Positions 26,174 to 36,229 of a stretch of 64,000 nucleotides of DNA are shown here, piece by piece. The translations under genes and the position numbers were made by a program. Within the stretch, counting starts at the first letter, position 1. Each line of letters opens with the position of its first letter. The stretch is from Helcococcus massiliensis (lineage in GTDB: Bacteria > Bacillota > Clostridia > Tissierellales > Peptoniphilaceae): the NCBI RefSeq assembly GCF_900258485.1, contig NZ_OGVE01000001.1, forward strand, positions 62,001 through 126,000, written 5' to 3'. The notes under the pieces were generated by a model, which searched no databases, was not told where the DNA came from, and saw only the letters and a list, made by a program, of their open reading frames with translations.

Positions 26174-27038
26174 AGCTAAAAATATGACCTCCCATGATGT
26201 AGTTGCGATTTTAAGAAGGAAATTAGGAACAAAAAAAATTGGCCATACAGGCACCTTAGATCCAATTGCAACTGGTGTTCTACCAATGTGTATTGGTAGA
26301 GCTACAAAACTCTCCCAATATATTAGTGACTTAGGTAAGGCTTATATAGCAGACTTAGAATTTGGAAAAGAAACTTCCACCTATGATTGTGAAGGGGAAG
26401 TAATCAATATTTCTGACAAGCAAATATTTACTAAAGAAGAAATAAATAAAGAATTGAATAAATTTAAGGGGGAAATATCACAAGTACCTCCTATTTATTC
26501 AGCTATTAAGGTTGATGGTAAAAAGCTTTATGAATATGCTAGAGAAGGTAAAGAAGTTGAAATAAAAGCTCGTAAGGTTACTATCCATGATATAAAACTA
26601 TTAGATCTTAATGCTAATAAGGCAAGAATTTATATTGATTGTTCTAAAGGTACATACATAAGATCTATAGTCCATGAGCTAGGAAGAAATCTTGGGACCT
26701 ATGCCTTTATGACTGACTTGCAAAGAGTTAAAGTAGGTAACTTATCAATAGAACAAACTGTTGATATATTTGATATTGATAAGTATTCAAGCGAAGAGCT
26801 TTATAATTTAATAATAAATCCAGAAGATGTTTTAGATACTTTACCTAGTTTTGTTGTTGATGAAAATATAAGATTTAGACTTATAAATGGTCAAAGAATT
26901 AATGTGAAAGATATTAAAAAATCAGAAAAAATACAAGAAAATACTTTGACTTTAGTTTTTAACAATAATGATTTCTTAGGCTTAGCTCTAAGAAAAGATA
27001 ATATTTTAAAAATGGAGAAATTGATTTGGCAAGAATAA
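26145..27038 (+). CDS. truB: tRNA pseudouridine-55 synthase
   Basis: Makes pseudouridine 55 in the T loop of tRNAs. The catalytic block KIGHTGTLDPIATGVLP contains the active Asp near residue 41, and VPPIYSAIKVDGKKLYEYAR and CSKGTYIRSIVHELG are the other family motifs. The ATG at 26145 has GGAG at seven bases; another ATG two codons on is possible. It overlaps nrnA upstream and ribF downstream (13 bases), indicating tight coupling. Confidence 0.96.
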   Translation: MKMGILAINKAKNMTSHDVVAILRRKLGTKKIGHTGTLDPIATGVLPMCIGRATKLSQYISDLGKAYIADLEFGKETSTYDCEGEVINISDKQIFTKEEINKELNKFKGEISQVPPIYSAIKVDGKKLYEYAREGKEVEIKARKVTIHDIKLLDLNANKARIYIDCSKGTYIRSIVHELGRNLGTYAFMTDLQRVKVGNLSIEQTVDIFDIDKYSSEELYNLIINPEDVLDTLPSFVVDENIRFRLINGQRINVKDIKKSEKIQENTLTLVFNNNDFLGLALRKDNILKMEKLIWQE

Positions 27039-27973
27039 TTGATTTAGATAAAGAAAATTCAACAGAATCTATTGATAAATCAGCAATAGCTCTAGGAAAT
27101 TTTGACGGTTTTCACCTAGGACATAGAAATATTATAAAAAAGGCTATTGATGTTGCTAAAGAAAAAGATATAAAATCTTCAGTGCTTATTTTTAAGCAAC
27201 ATACCAATGAAGTCTTTCCTCAATTTGAGAGAAGATATCTTAATTCATTAGAAGATAAGATAGAAACTTTAGAAAAACTTGGTATGGACTATATATTTAT
27301 AAAAGACTTTAGTGAAGAATTCGCTAAATTAAATAGGGACCAATTTATGCTTGATTTTATAGTTGGTCAATTAAAGGCAAATTCGATTGTTTGTGGAAGA
27401 GACTATACTTTTGGTAAAAAGGATGATGCCAATGTTAGTCACATTTTGCAATATGAAAAAGATAAGATTTTACATGCTTATATTGTAGATGATTATTTAT
27501 ATAAAGGATCTAAATTATCATCAACCTTGATTAGAGACTTGATAAAATCCGGAGAAGTAAAAGAAGCATCTTCTTTACTTGGAGACAAGTATACAGTTAA
27601 AGGACAAGTTGTTCATGGCAAAAAAATAGGAAGCAAAGAATTGGGTTATCCAACTGCAAACCTTGATTTAGATTTCCCATATGTTTTACCTGCTGAAGGG
27701 GTATACTTGACCAATATTTATATTAACTCAAATAGATACCTATCATTGACTTCAATAGGTACAAATCCTACAGTTACTGATAGTAAGGATATAAAAGTAG
27801 AAGTTTTTATCTTAGATTTCAATGAAAAAATATATGGTTCAAAGGTGAAAGTTGAATTTATAGATTGGATAAGGGGACAAATAAAGTTTGATAGTAAAGA
27901 AGAACTTATTAAACAAATGGACCAAGACCTAGATTTCGCCTTAAAATATAAGGAAAATAATTTACAAAACTAA
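27026..27973 (+). CDS. ribF: Bifunctional riboflavin kinase / FAD synthetase
   Basis: Converts riboflavin to FMN and then to FAD. The N-terminal adenylyltransferase domain carries ALGNFDGFHLGHRNII (residues 22-37) and CGRDYTFGKK with LSSTLIRDLI. The C-terminal kinase domain starts near residue 185 with GKKIGSKELGYPTANLD. Start is TTG at 27026 with GGAG eight bases before. Last gene of the rimP operon; the rpsO promoter begins inside its 3' end. Confidence 0.95.
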   Translation: MARIIDLDKENSTESIDKSAIALGNFDGFHLGHRNIIKKAIDVAKEKDIKSSVLIFKQHTNEVFPQFERRYLNSLEDKIETLEKLGMDYIFIKDFSEEFAKLNRDQFMLDFIVGQLKANSIVCGRDYTFGKKDDANVSHILQYEKDKILHAYIVDDYLYKGSKLSSTLIRDLIKSGEVKEASSLLGDKYTVKGQVVHGKKIGSKELGYPTANLDLDFPYVLPAEGVYLTNIYINSNRYLSLTSIGTNPTVTDSKDIKVEVFILDFNEKIYGSKVKVEFIDWIRGQIKFDSKEELIKQMDQDLDFALKYKENNLQN

Positions 27974-27989
27974 TATTATTTGTTATACT
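27961..27989 (+). promoter_or_regulatory. Promoter of rpsO
   Basis: TTTACA at 27961-27966 and TATACT at 27984-27989 are 17 bases apart. The -35 box overlaps the final codons of ribF. It gives rpsO its own transcript with a leader of about 75 bases. Confidence 0.75.
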
Positions 27990-27995
27990 AATTAA

Positions 27996-28069
27996 GTACT
28001 TTTGCTTGGTAATAGAGGACTCCGGTCTTTACTCGGTAAAAAGTGAAATATAAAAATATGGAGGAAGAT
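27996..28069 (+). promoter_or_regulatory. Putative S15-responsive leader
   Basis: The leader between the predicted start and the rpsO ribosome site contains imperfect repeats TTGCTTGGTAA and TTTACTCGGTAA around GGACTCCGGTC that can fold into more than one hairpin. S15 represses its own mRNA in several bacteria through such leaders. No exact family match can be claimed by eye. Confidence 0.35.
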
Positions 28070-28336
28070 ATGATAACACCAGAAAAGAAAGTAGAATTAA
28101 TCAAAGAATATGGTAGAGTAGAAGGTGATACAGGTTCACCAGAAGTACAAATTGCTATATTCTCACACAGAATAGACAACCTTACTGAACACTTAAAAGC
28201 AAATCCAAAAGATAGTGCTTCAAGAAGAGGTTTATACATGTTAATCGGTAAGAGAAGAGGTCTATTAAACTACTTAGAAAAGAAAGATATTGAAAGATAC
28301 AGAGATATCGTTTCAAAATTAAAATTAAGAAGATAA
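28070..28336 (+). CDS. rpsO: 30S ribosomal protein S15
   Basis: Primary-binding small-subunit protein that contacts the three-way junction of 16S rRNA helices 20-22. The 88-residue product shows [20 protein letters not shown] and [18 protein letters not shown], nearly invariant in the family. The ATG at 28070 is fixed by GGAGG five bases upstream and gives the standard length; an upstream ATG would add nine unusual residues. A terminator follows and pnp starts 166 bp later, the classical rpsO-pnp order. Confidence 0.98.
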   Translation: MITPEKKVELIKEYGRVEGDTGSPEVQIAIFSHRIDNLTEHLKANPKDSASRRGLYMLIGKRRGLLNYLEKKDIERYRDIVSKLKLRR

Positions 28337-28354
28337 TAATAGAACATAATTTAG

Positions 28355-28392
28355 AGCTGGAGTTAATATATATTGACTTCAGCTTTATTTAA
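28355..28392 (+). terminator. Terminator after rpsO
   Basis: AGCTGGAGT and ACTTCAGCT form a 9-bp stem with one G-T pair and a 12-base AT loop, followed by TTATTTAATTT. It partly separates rpsO from pnp. Confidence 0.7.
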
Positions 28393-28475
28393 TTTAGTAT
28401 AAACACAAATGATTTTACACAATTACTAAAGTTCTATGTTAATATATAAAGAGAAGAAAAGAATAAAAATATATA

Positions 28476-28493
28476 ATAGCAGGTGCTATTAAA
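28476..28493 (+). promoter_or_regulatory. Small hairpin before the pnp ribosome site
   Basis: AATAGC and GCTATT flank AGGT directly ahead of AAAGGAG. A hairpin here could affect pnp translation or processing; PNPase autocontrols its mRNA in E. coli through a leader hairpin, but here this is only inference. Confidence 0.3.
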
Positions 28494-28502
28494 GGAGAAA
28501 GT

Positions 28503-30599
28503 ATGGTAAATACATTTAAATATAAATCAGATCATAATCAATTTGATATTGAAGTAGGCAAACTTGCCAAACAAGCAAATGCTGCCTTGACCTTAAGATC
28601 TGGTGACACAATGGTTTTAGTGACTGCAGTTGCATCAGACAAACCAAGGGAAGGTATAGACTTTTTCCCACTATCAGTAGAAGTTCAAGAAAAGATGTAT
28701 GCTGTAGGTAGGATACCAGGTGGATATGTAAAAAGAGAAGGTAAACCAACAGATGAGGCAACACTTACAGCACGTATGATAGATAGACCTATCAGACCAT
28801 TATTCCCAGAAGGGTATAATAATGATGTTCAAATAGTTGCTACAGTTTTATCAGCAGATGAAGACCATGAATATGGTATCTTATCAACAATTGGCGCTTC
28901 AATAGCCCTATCTATTTCTGACATACCATTTATGGGTCCAATAGCTGGGGTAGAAGTAGGATATATTGATGGTAAATATATTATAAATCCAAATAAAGAA
29001 CAAAGAAAAAAATCAAAACTTGCTTTGACATTAGCTGGTACAGAAGAAGCTATCATGATGGTAGAAGCTGGAGCTCAAGAGCTTACAGAAGAAGAAATGC
29101 TAGAAGCAATCTTATTTGGTCATGAAGAAATTAAAAATATTTGCCGTTTTATTGATACAGTTGTAGCAGAAATTGGTAAAGAGAAAAAAGAATTTGAATA
29201 TGAAGATGTAGATCCACAATTATATAGCGATATCGAAATCGAATTTGGATCAAGAATCAAAGAAGCTCTTAAAAATGCAGACAAGGCAAGTAGAGAAGAT
29301 GACGTAAATGTCTTAAAAGAAGAAGTCTTAGAAAAATATACTGACGAAGAAGATGAAGATAATGAAGACTTACTAAAAGAAGTTTCTAGAATATTTAACC
29401 AATTAGAAAAAACTATTGTAAGAAGACTAATTTCTGTAGATAAGATTAGACCAGATGGAAGAAAACTAACAGAAATCAGACCACTATCAGCAGAAGTTGC
29501 TTTAGTACCAAAGGTTCATGGTTCCGGTTTATTTACTAGGGGACAAACTCAAGTATTAAATATTGCTACCCTAGCAGGACCTTCAGAAAAAGAATACATT
29601 GATGGTATGACCGAAGAAGAAGTAACCAAGAGATACATGCACCACTACAATTTCCCTGGATATTCAGTTGGTGAAATTGGAAGATTTAGATCAGCTGGTA
29701 GGAGAGAAATTGGTCATGGTAGACTTGCTGAAAGAGCTTTAGAACCAGTACTACCTGCAGAAGAAGACTTCCCATATGTAATGAGACTTGTATCAGAAGT
29801 TTTAGAATCAAATGGTTCATCTTCAATGGCATCAGTATGTGGTTCAACTCTATCATTAATGGATGCTGGTGTACCAATAAAAGCACCTGTAGCAGGTATT
29901 GCTATGGGATTGATTAAAGAAGGTGCTGACTTATCTATACTTACAGATATCCAAGGACTTGAAGACCACCTAGGAGATATGGACTTCAAAGTAGCTGGTA
30001 CAAAAGATGGTATAACAGCTCTACAAATGGATATTAAGATTGATGGTATAGACAGATCAGTTCTTACTCAAGCTCTAGATGATGCTAAAGTTGCAAGATT
30101 AAAGATTTTAGATGTGATTTTAGGAGCTATAGCTGAACCAAGAAAAGAATTATCACCAAATGCTCCAAGAATCTTCTCAGTAAAGGTTGATCCTAAGAAG
30201 GTTGGAGAAGTTATCGGTTCTGGTGGTAAAACAATCAACAAGATAATTGAAGAAACTGGAGTTAAGATTGATATTGAAGACGACGGTTTAGTAACAATCA
30301 CAGCACCAGATGGACCTTCAGGAGAAAGAGCCTTAGAAATTATAAATGGTATTGTTGAAGAACCTGAAAAGGGTGACGTATACCTAGGTAAGGTTGTAAA
30401 GATTACAAACTTTGGAGCCTTTGTAGAGTTTGGATACAACAAAGAAGGCCTTGTTCACATTTCAAAATTAGACCATAAGAGAGTCGAAAAAGTTGAAGAT
30501 GTGGTAAAAGAAGGCGATGAAATCATGGTTAAGGTTCTTGAAGTTGATGACAAGGGTAGAATAAACCTATCAAGAAAAGACTTACTTGAAAGAGAATAG
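28503..30599 (+). CDS. pnp: Polyribonucleotide nucleotidyltransferase (PNPase)
   Basis: Phosphorolytic 3'-5' exoribonuclease of mRNA decay. The 698 residues contain two RNase PH domains (1-about 215 and 310-530), an alpha-helical linker with an acidic patch (about 275-290), a KH domain (about 555-610; [17 protein letters not shown]) and an S1 domain (about 622-690; [15 protein letters not shown]). The active block [20 protein letters not shown] and the metal-site [14 protein letters not shown] are present. AAAGGAG precedes the ATG. It ends in a strong terminator. Confidence 0.98.
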   Translation: MVNTFKYKSDHNQFDIEVGKLAKQANAALTLRSGDTMVLVTAVASDKPREGIDFFPLSVEVQEKMYAVGRIPGGYVKREGKPTDEATLTARMIDRPIRPLFPEGYNNDVQIVATVLSADEDHEYGILSTIGASIALSISDIPFMGPIAGVEVGYIDGKYIINPNKEQRKKSKLALTLAGTEEAIMMVEAGAQELTEEEMLEAILFGHEEIKNICRFIDTVVAEIGKEKKEFEYEDVDPQLYSDIEIEFGSRIKEALKNADKASREDDVNVLKEEVLEKYTDEEDEDNEDLLKEVSRIFNQLEKTIVRRLISVDKIRPDGRKLTEIRPLSAEVALVPKVHGSGLFTRGQTQVLNIATLAGPSEKEYIDGMTEEEVTKRYMHHYNFPGYSVGEIGRFRSAGRREIGHGRLAERALEPVLPAEEDFPYVMRLVSEVLESNGSSSMASVCGSTLSLMDAGVPIKAPVAGIAMGLIKEGADLSILTDIQGLEDHLGDMDFKVAGTKDGITALQMDIKIDGIDRSVLTQALDDAKVARLKILDVILGAIAEPRKELSPNAPRIFSVKVDPKKVGEVIGSGGKTINKIIEETGVKIDIEDDGLVTITAPDGPSGERALEIINGIVEEPEKGDVYLGKVVKITNFGAFVEFGYNKEGLVHISKLDHKRVEKVEDVVKEGDEIMVKVLEVDDKGRINLSRKDLLERE

Positions 30600-30630
30600 T
30601 TTAATAAAATTAAGAATTTAAAATACTTAA

Positions 30631-30665
30631 AAATGCTAGATTTTTCTAGCATTTTTTATTTTTAC
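30631..30665 (+). terminator. Terminator after pnp
   Basis: AAATGCTAGA and TCTAGCATTT make a perfect 10-bp stem with a TTTT loop, followed by TTTATTTTT. A classical intrinsic terminator. Confidence 0.9.
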
Positions 30666-30669
30666 AATC

Positions 30670-30698
30670 TTTATTATAAAGCTCTAATATGATATAAT
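30670..30698 (+). promoter_or_regulatory. Probable promoter of ftsK-pgsA-recA-rny
   Basis: A TATAAT box near 30693 lies 17 bases after a weak TTTATT. It is the only promoter-like site before this unit. No LexA-type GAACnnnnGTTC sequence is seen around it. Confidence 0.45.
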
Positions 30699-30725
30699 TA
30701 TAAAAGAGTTTATATGGGGGTAAAT

Positions 30726-32990
30726 ATGGCTAAAAATAGAAGAAATACTAATAAAAATAAAAAAGATCAAGCTTTAGTAAAGCTTATTTTGGCTATCAGT
30801 CTATTTGTAGTCTTTATATCTGTTATTTTATTAAAAGATAAAATGGGTATACTGGGCAAATATATTAGTCAAGCAATTTTTATAGTATTTGGATTGACAG
30901 CTTACATATTACCTTTTTACAGTCTATTTATGTTTTTTGCACTAAATAATGAGAAGTTTTGGGTAAAGCATAAGTCGGATATTAGCGTTATAAGCCTTCT
31001 TATTTTATCTTTAATATTGATATTAGGGACTATATACAATAGGGGCGGAAATTATAATGCTATGGTTGAAAACTCTTATTCTCAAGCGTTAAGTTATTCA
31101 GGTATAGGTGTTATCTTTACATCTATATATTTTATAATAAATGCCTTAATTGCTGATATTGGAATATATATCTTAACTATTCTATTATTCTTTATTTCTT
31201 ATTTTTATATATTTGATAAATCTATTGCAGATTTTTTCAAAAATATTTTCTACAAACTATCTAATCTTACAAAAAGAGATAATAATAGTAAAAAAGTTAG
31301 AAAACCAGAGTTAAAAACTAGGGAAAAAACTATTATTGATACAAAAGAAAATAATTATATTGAAAATTTTGGGAATGAAGCAATCGAAGAAGATATAGTT
31401 CCAAATATTTCGTATCATAATGCTAGTGAAGAAAATACAGGCACTTATGATAATGAAATTTTTGAAGAAGAAATTAGTTCTGGAAGTCAGGTGGCCATCA
31501 AGTATGATGAAGATTATGAATATATAAAACCACCAATTGACCTATTAAATAAATCAGATACTAATGTAAGTGATGATGAAAGTATTTTACTGAAAAATTC
31601 TGAAATCATTAAAAATACCTTAGAAAGTTTTGGTATAGAATCAGAAGTTGTTAATATCAACAATGGACCTACAGTAACTTCTTATGAAGTAAAACCACAG
31701 ATAGGGGTGAAAGTTTCAAAGATAACTAATCTTTCAAATGACTTAGCTATGGCGCTTGCAGCTCCAAGTATAAGGATTGAAGCTCCTATACCTGGTAAGC
31801 CTTATGTAGGTATAGAAGTACCTAATAGGGAAAAAGATACAGTTACATTCAGGTCACTTGTTTCAACTGAACAATTCTTAAAAGAAGATGACGATATTAC
31901 CGTAGTAATCGGTAGAGATATATTTGGTCATCCACAATATGCTAAAATCAATGCCATGCCACACCTTCTAATTGCTGGTGCTACAGGTTCAGGTAAGTCA
32001 GTTATGATGAATGCTATTATCATGAGTATTATTTACAAGTACTCACCTCAAGAAGTAGAATTTATCATGATTGATCCAAAGATGGTTGAACTAAAAGTAT
32101 ATAGCAATATTCCACATTTAAGGGGAAGAAAGGTTGTTACAAAGGCTTCAGAAGCTACAGCATCATTAAATGAAGCTGTAAGAGAAATGACTAGCAGGTT
32201 TGAAAAATTCTCTGAAGCTGGAGCCAGGGATATAAAAGCTTATAATGCTAAGGTCCAAGAAGAAATTGACGAAAATGGTGAAAGTGAACTAGAGAAACTA
32301 CCTTATTTAGTTGTTATTATTGATGAGCTTTCTGACCTTATGATGGAAGCATCTAAGGATGTTGAAAATTATATTACTAGACTAGCTCAAATGGGTAGGG
32401 CAAGTGGTGTTCACCTTATAATAGCTACACAAAGACCAAGTGTGAATGTTATTACTGGTATTATTAAAGCCAATATACCATCAAGGATAGCCTTTCAAGT
32501 TGCATCGAGTGTTGACTCTAGGACCATCATTGATATGGCCGGAGCTGAAAAGCTTTTAGGTAAGGGGGATATGCTTTACTATCCAAGCAAACTACCAAAA
32601 CCAAAGAGGGTACAAGGTGCATTTGTTACAGACCATGAAATTGAAAGAGTCGTAACATATGTAAAAAACAAAAATATAGTTGAAGAAACTAATGATAGTT
32701 TTAATAAAAAAATAGAAGAAGTAAACAAGTCTAATGATTCATTAGATGAGGTAGATGAACTATTTGACGAGGCGGTAAGATTCGTTATTATGGAAGATAC
32801 TGCATCAATATCTGCTATACAAAGAAGATTTAGGGTTGGTTATGCCAGAGCTGGCAGGATTATAGACCAAATGACCCTAAGTGGAATTGTAAGCGAACAG
32901 GATGGTTCAAAACCAAGAAATGTATTGATGACCTTAGATGAATATGAAAATATGTTAGGAGATGGAGATGTTAAAAATGAACTTAGCTAA
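30726..32990 (+). CDS. ftsK: DNA translocase FtsK/SpoIIIE
   Basis: Membrane-anchored motor that pumps chromosome ends across the division septum. Four to five hydrophobic helices lie in the first 190 residues, then an acidic linker. The motor domain has LLIAGATGSGKSVMMNAI (Walker A near residue 420), VVIIDELSDLMM (Walker B near 535) and IATQRPSVNVITG. The C-terminal winged-helix gamma domain (about 690-745, SISAIQRRFRVGYARAGRI) reads orienting DNA motifs. The ATG at 30726 has GGGGG before it. The 3' end overlaps pgsA. Confidence 0.97.
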   Translation: MAKNRRNTNKNKKDQALVKLILAISLFVVFISVILLKDKMGILGKYISQAIFIVFGLTAYILPFYSLFMFFALNNEKFWVKHKSDISVISLLILSLILILGTIYNRGGNYNAMVENSYSQALSYSGIGVIFTSIYFIINALIADIGIYILTILLFFISYFYIFDKSIADFFKNIFYKLSNLTKRDNNSKKVRKPELKTREKTIIDTKENNYIENFGNEAIEEDIVPNISYHNASEENTGTYDNEIFEEEISSGSQVAIKYDEDYEYIKPPIDLLNKSDTNVSDDESILLKNSEIIKNTLESFGIESEVVNINNGPTVTSYEVKPQIGVKVSKITNLSNDLAMALAAPSIRIEAPIPGKPYVGIEVPNREKDTVTFRSLVSTEQFLKEDDDITVVIGRDIFGHPQYAKINAMPHLLIAGATGSGKSVMMNAIIMSIIYKYSPQEVEFIMIDPKMVELKVYSNIPHLRGRKVVTKASEATASLNEAVREMTSRFEKFSEAGARDIKAYNAKVQEEIDENGESELEKLPYLVVIIDELSDLMMEASKDVENYITRLAQMGRASGVHLIIATQRPSVNVITGIIKANIPSRIAFQVASSVDSRTIIDMAGAEKLLGKGDMLYYPSKLPKPKRVQGAFVTDHEIERVVTYVKNKNIVEETNDSFNKKIEEVNKSNDSLDEVDELFDEAVRFVIMEDTASISAIQRRFRVGYARAGRIIDQMTLSGIVSEQDGSKPRNVLMTLDEYENMLGDGDVKNELS

Positions 32991-33516
32991 TAAATTGACC
33001 CTAATCAGGTTGTTTATGGTTCCAGTTTTTGTAATAGTTTTTAACATTTATGGTGTTGATTCAGTAATACCAGCTGTAATATTTGCTTTAACAGCAGCAA
33101 CGGACTTTCTAGATGGCCATATAGCTAGATCTAGAAATTTAATCACTACTTTTGGTAAATTTATGGATCCATTAGTAGATAAGGTGCTAACACAAGCTGG
33201 ATTTATAGTCCTAGTTGGAGCAGGTTTGATACCTGCATGGCCAATGATTGTTATAATTTTTAGGGAATTATTGATCGACGGCCTACGTATGCTTGCTGCA
33301 TCAAGAGATATAACCATTGCAGCATCTATTTACGGAAAAGTAAAGACAACCAGCCAAATGATAACAATAATCTTATACTTATTAAGTGGCCAATTAACTT
33401 TTGTGCCAGCATATGTATATAGCATTTTCCTATATTTATCAGTTATACTTACAATCATTTCAGGTTTAGACTACCTCATTAAAAATATTGAAGTCCTAGA
33501 CTTAGACAATATATAG
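32977..33516 (+). CDS. pgsA: CDP-diacylglycerol-glycerol-3-phosphate 3-phosphatidyltransferase
   Basis: Makes phosphatidylglycerophosphate, the precursor of phosphatidylglycerol. The 179-residue membrane protein has the CDP-alcohol phosphotransferase motif across [20 protein letters not shown] then FMDPLVDK, with the metal-binding Asp residues in DG, GKFMD and [15 protein letters not shown] is the usual N-terminus; the ATG at 32977 follows GGAG and overlaps the ftsK 3' end by 14 bases. The pgsA-recA order is standard in Firmicutes (cinA is missing here). Confidence 0.96.
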   Translation: MNLANKLTLIRLFMVPVFVIVFNIYGVDSVIPAVIFALTAATDFLDGHIARSRNLITTFGKFMDPLVDKVLTQAGFIVLVGAGLIPAWPMIVIIFRELLIDGLRMLAASRDITIAASIYGKVKTTSQMITIILYLLSGQLTFVPAYVYSIFLYLSVILTIISGLDYLIKNIEVLDLDNI

Positions 33517-33524
33517 GAGGACAA

Positions 33525-34577
33525 ATGACTGATATTGATTTAGAAAAGAAAAAAGCCCTCGATAGGGCCTTATCACAAATTGAAAAGTCATATGGTAAAG
33601 GATCAATAATGGTGCTTGGTGATGAAGCTGCAGTACCAAATATTGACGCTATTCCTACTGGAGCTCTTAACCTAGACATAGCTCTAGGCATTGGTGGCTT
33701 ACCAAGGGGTAGGATAGTTGAAATTTATGGTCCCGAATCATCTGGTAAAACAACCTTAGCCTTACATTCTATAGCTGAAGCACAAAAATTGGGTGGGATT
33801 GCTTCCTTTATTGACGCAGAGCATGCTTTAGATGTAAACTATGCTAAAAATTTAGGTGTTGATACAGAAAACTTAGTTTTATCACAGCCTGATACTGGTG
33901 AACAAGCTTTGGCTATTACAGAATCACTAGTTAGATCAAATGCTGTTGATATAATAGTAGTTGACTCTGTAGCAGCCCTAGTTCCAAGAGCTGAAATAGA
34001 GGGGGATATGGGGGATACCCATGTTGGTCTATTAGCTAGACTTATGTCCCAAGCTTTAAGAAAATTAACGGCTATAGTTGCAAAATCAAATTGTACTGTA
34101 ATTTTCTTGAACCAATTGAGACAAAAGATTGGTATTATGTTTGGTAACCCTGAAACCACAACAGGTGGTATAGCTCTTAAATTCTACTCAAGTGTAAGAC
34201 TTGATATTAGAAGAAAAGAACAAATCAAAGACAAGGATGAAGTAATCGGTAACTCAACTCAAGTAAGAGTTGTTAAAAATAAGGTTGCTCCACCATTCAA
34301 AGTAGCTACATTTGATATTATGTATGGTACAGGTATTTCAAAAACTGGTACAATACTTGATACAGCTGTAGACTTTGGAATTATTGATAAGGCAGGTTCT
34401 TGGTATTCATATGATGGTGAAAGACTAGGACAAGGTAGAGAAAATATAAAAACTTACCTAGAAGAAAACCAAGATGTATGTGATGAAATAGAAACAAAAG
34501 TAAGAGAACATGCTAAAAGCTTACAATATGGTAAGCAAGAAGAAGTAGTTGAAGAAGATTCAGACAAAATAGAATAG
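33525..34577 (+). CDS. recA: Recombinase RecA
   Basis: Forms filaments on single-stranded DNA for homologous recombination and triggers LexA self-cleavage. Walker [15 protein letters not shown] is near residue 66, and [25 protein letters not shown] and [20 protein letters not shown] (L2 loop) are all present. Length is 350. AGGAGG precedes the ATG directly after pgsA. No LexA operator is visible upstream of the unit, so SOS induction of recA may be weak or indirect here. Confidence 0.98.
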   Translation: MTDIDLEKKKALDRALSQIEKSYGKGSIMVLGDEAAVPNIDAIPTGALNLDIALGIGGLPRGRIVEIYGPESSGKTTLALHSIAEAQKLGGIASFIDAEHALDVNYAKNLGVDTENLVLSQPDTGEQALAITESLVRSNAVDIIVVDSVAALVPRAEIEGDMGDTHVGLLARLMSQALRKLTAIVAKSNCTVIFLNQLRQKIGIMFGNPETTTGGIALKFYSSVRLDIRRKEQIKDKDEVIGNSTQVRVVKNKVAPPFKVATFDIMYGTGISKTGTILDTAVDFGIIDKAGSWYSYDGERLGQGRENIKTYLEENQDVCDEIETKVREHAKSLQYGKQEEVVEEDSDKIE

Positions 34578-34595
34578 CATCTAATAGGAGGCAAT

Positions 34596-36158
34596 ATGGA
34601 TATAGTATATTATGTTCTTGCCTTGCTTGTGGGAGTTATAATTGGGTATATTGTTGTTTCAATTATGAAGAAAAAATCTGATAGGAACAAGATTAGTTCT
34701 GCTGAGAATATTTCCAGAAGAATTATCGATGATGCTAACAGAGATGCTGAAAATATAAAAAAAGAAAGTTTGTTGACAGCTAAAGAAGAAGTATATAAAT
34801 TAAAACAAAATATAGAATTAGAAGAAACTAAAAAACGTAACGAACTTAGCAAACAAGAACAAAGATTAAATAAAAGAGAAGATCTTTTAGATAAAAAAGA
34901 AGACAGCTTAGATAAAAAGTCAGAAAAACTTGATAGAAAACAAGAATCATTAAATGCTAAGCTTAAAAATGTTGAAGAAAAAGAATTACAAATAGACGAA
35001 AGTCTAGAAGAACAAAAGCTAGAATTAGAAAAGATTGCTTCATTAACCAATGAAGAAGCTAAGCAAATAGTTTTGGACATGGCAAATGAAGAAGCTGAAC
35101 ACCAAAGAGCTCTTATAGTAAGAGACTACGAAGCTAGAATAAAAGAAGATCAAAATAAACTAGCTAGAGAAGTTATCACTAGAGCAGTTCAAAGGCAAGC
35201 TTCTGATGTTGTAGCCCAATCATCAGTTACCCTAGTAACCCTTCCAAATGATGATATGAAGGGTAGGATAATTGGTAAAGAAGGTAGAAACATTAGATCT
35301 TTTGAAAATATAACAGGTGTAGACGTTATAATCGACGATACACCAGAAGCGGTAGTATTATCATCATATGATCCAAAAAGAAGAGAAATTGCTACTATTA
35401 CATTAGAAAAATTAATGATTGATGGTAGGATTCATCCAGCTAGGATAGAAGAAGTTTATGAACTAGCTGTAGAAGAAGTTGAAGACAGGATTAGACAATA
35501 TGGTGAAGATGCTGCAGAAAGAGCTCGTGTACACGGTCTACCACATGAAATAATAAGGACCTTAGGTATTTTAAATTTCAGAACTTCTTATGGACAAAAT
35601 GTTTTAGAACACTCTGTAGAAGTTGCTAATATAGCTGGTAACCTAGCAACCGAATTAGGTATAAATGCGAGAACAGCTAGAAGAGCTGGACTTTTACATG
35701 ATATAGGTAAGGCTTTAGATCAAGAGATTGAAGGTACACACGTTGAAATTGGTGTAAGATTATTAAGAAAATATAAGATAAATGAAGAAATTGTACATTG
35801 TGTTGAAGCTCACCACTTTGATGTACCATTCAATTCACTGGAAGCTATGGTTGTACAAGCTGCAGATGCTATTTCAGCAGCAAGACCAGGAGCAAGAAGA
35901 GAATCAATAGAAGCTTACTTACAAAGACTTTCAAACCTTGAAGAAATTGCTAATTCATATGATGGTATTAAATCAGCTTATGCAATTCAAGCTGGTAGGG
36001 AAATAAGAGTTATAGTAGAACCAGATAAGATATCTGACGATAAAATAACCTTATTATCACAAGAAATTGCCCATAGAATTGAAGAAGAATTAGAATATCC
36101 AGGTAAGATAAAAGTTCATGTTATAAGAGAAATAAGAGCTTCTGCCTATGCAAAATAA
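34596..36158 (+). CDS. rny: Ribonuclease Y
   Basis: Membrane-bound endoribonuclease that starts mRNA decay in Firmicutes. One N-terminal membrane helix (about 3-24) is followed by a long coiled coil rich in E, K and L (about 30-200), then a KH domain (GRIIGKEGRNIRSFENITG near 230) and an HD domain (RRAGLLHDIGKALD near 365, with the HD pair). Length 520 is standard. GGAGG precedes the ATG, 18 bp after recA. Confidence 0.97.
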   Translation: MDIVYYVLALLVGVIIGYIVVSIMKKKSDRNKISSAENISRRIIDDANRDAENIKKESLLTAKEEVYKLKQNIELEETKKRNELSKQEQRLNKREDLLDKKEDSLDKKSEKLDRKQESLNAKLKNVEEKELQIDESLEEQKLELEKIASLTNEEAKQIVLDMANEEAEHQRALIVRDYEARIKEDQNKLAREVITRAVQRQASDVVAQSSVTLVTLPNDDMKGRIIGKEGRNIRSFENITGVDVIIDDTPEAVVLSSYDPKRREIATITLEKLMIDGRIHPARIEEVYELAVEEVEDRIRQYGEDAAERARVHGLPHEIIRTLGILNFRTSYGQNVLEHSVEVANIAGNLATELGINARTARRAGLLHDIGKALDQEIEGTHVEIGVRLLRKYKINEEIVHCVEAHHFDVPFNSLEAMVVQAADAISAARPGARRESIEAYLQRLSNLEEIANSYDGIKSAYAIQAGREIRVIVEPDKISDDKITLLSQEIAHRIEEELEYPGKIKVHVIREIRASAYAK

Positions 36159-36173
36159 AATAGAAATATGATA

Positions 36174-36220
36174 AAATAGGTCTGATATACTAATAAAGTA
36201 AATCAGATCTATTTAATTTA
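36174..36220 (+). terminator. Terminator after rny
   Basis: AAATAGGTCTGAT and ATCAGATCTATTT form a 13-bp stem with one G-T pair and a 15-base loop, followed by AATTT. It ends the ftsK-rny unit. Confidence 0.75.
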
Positions 36221-36229
36221 GGAGTAAAT

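Noticed and set aside
34610-35080. A 156-codon minus-strand frame in rny rich in S and L
   Set aside because: It is the reverse reading of the coiled-coil codons of RNase Y.
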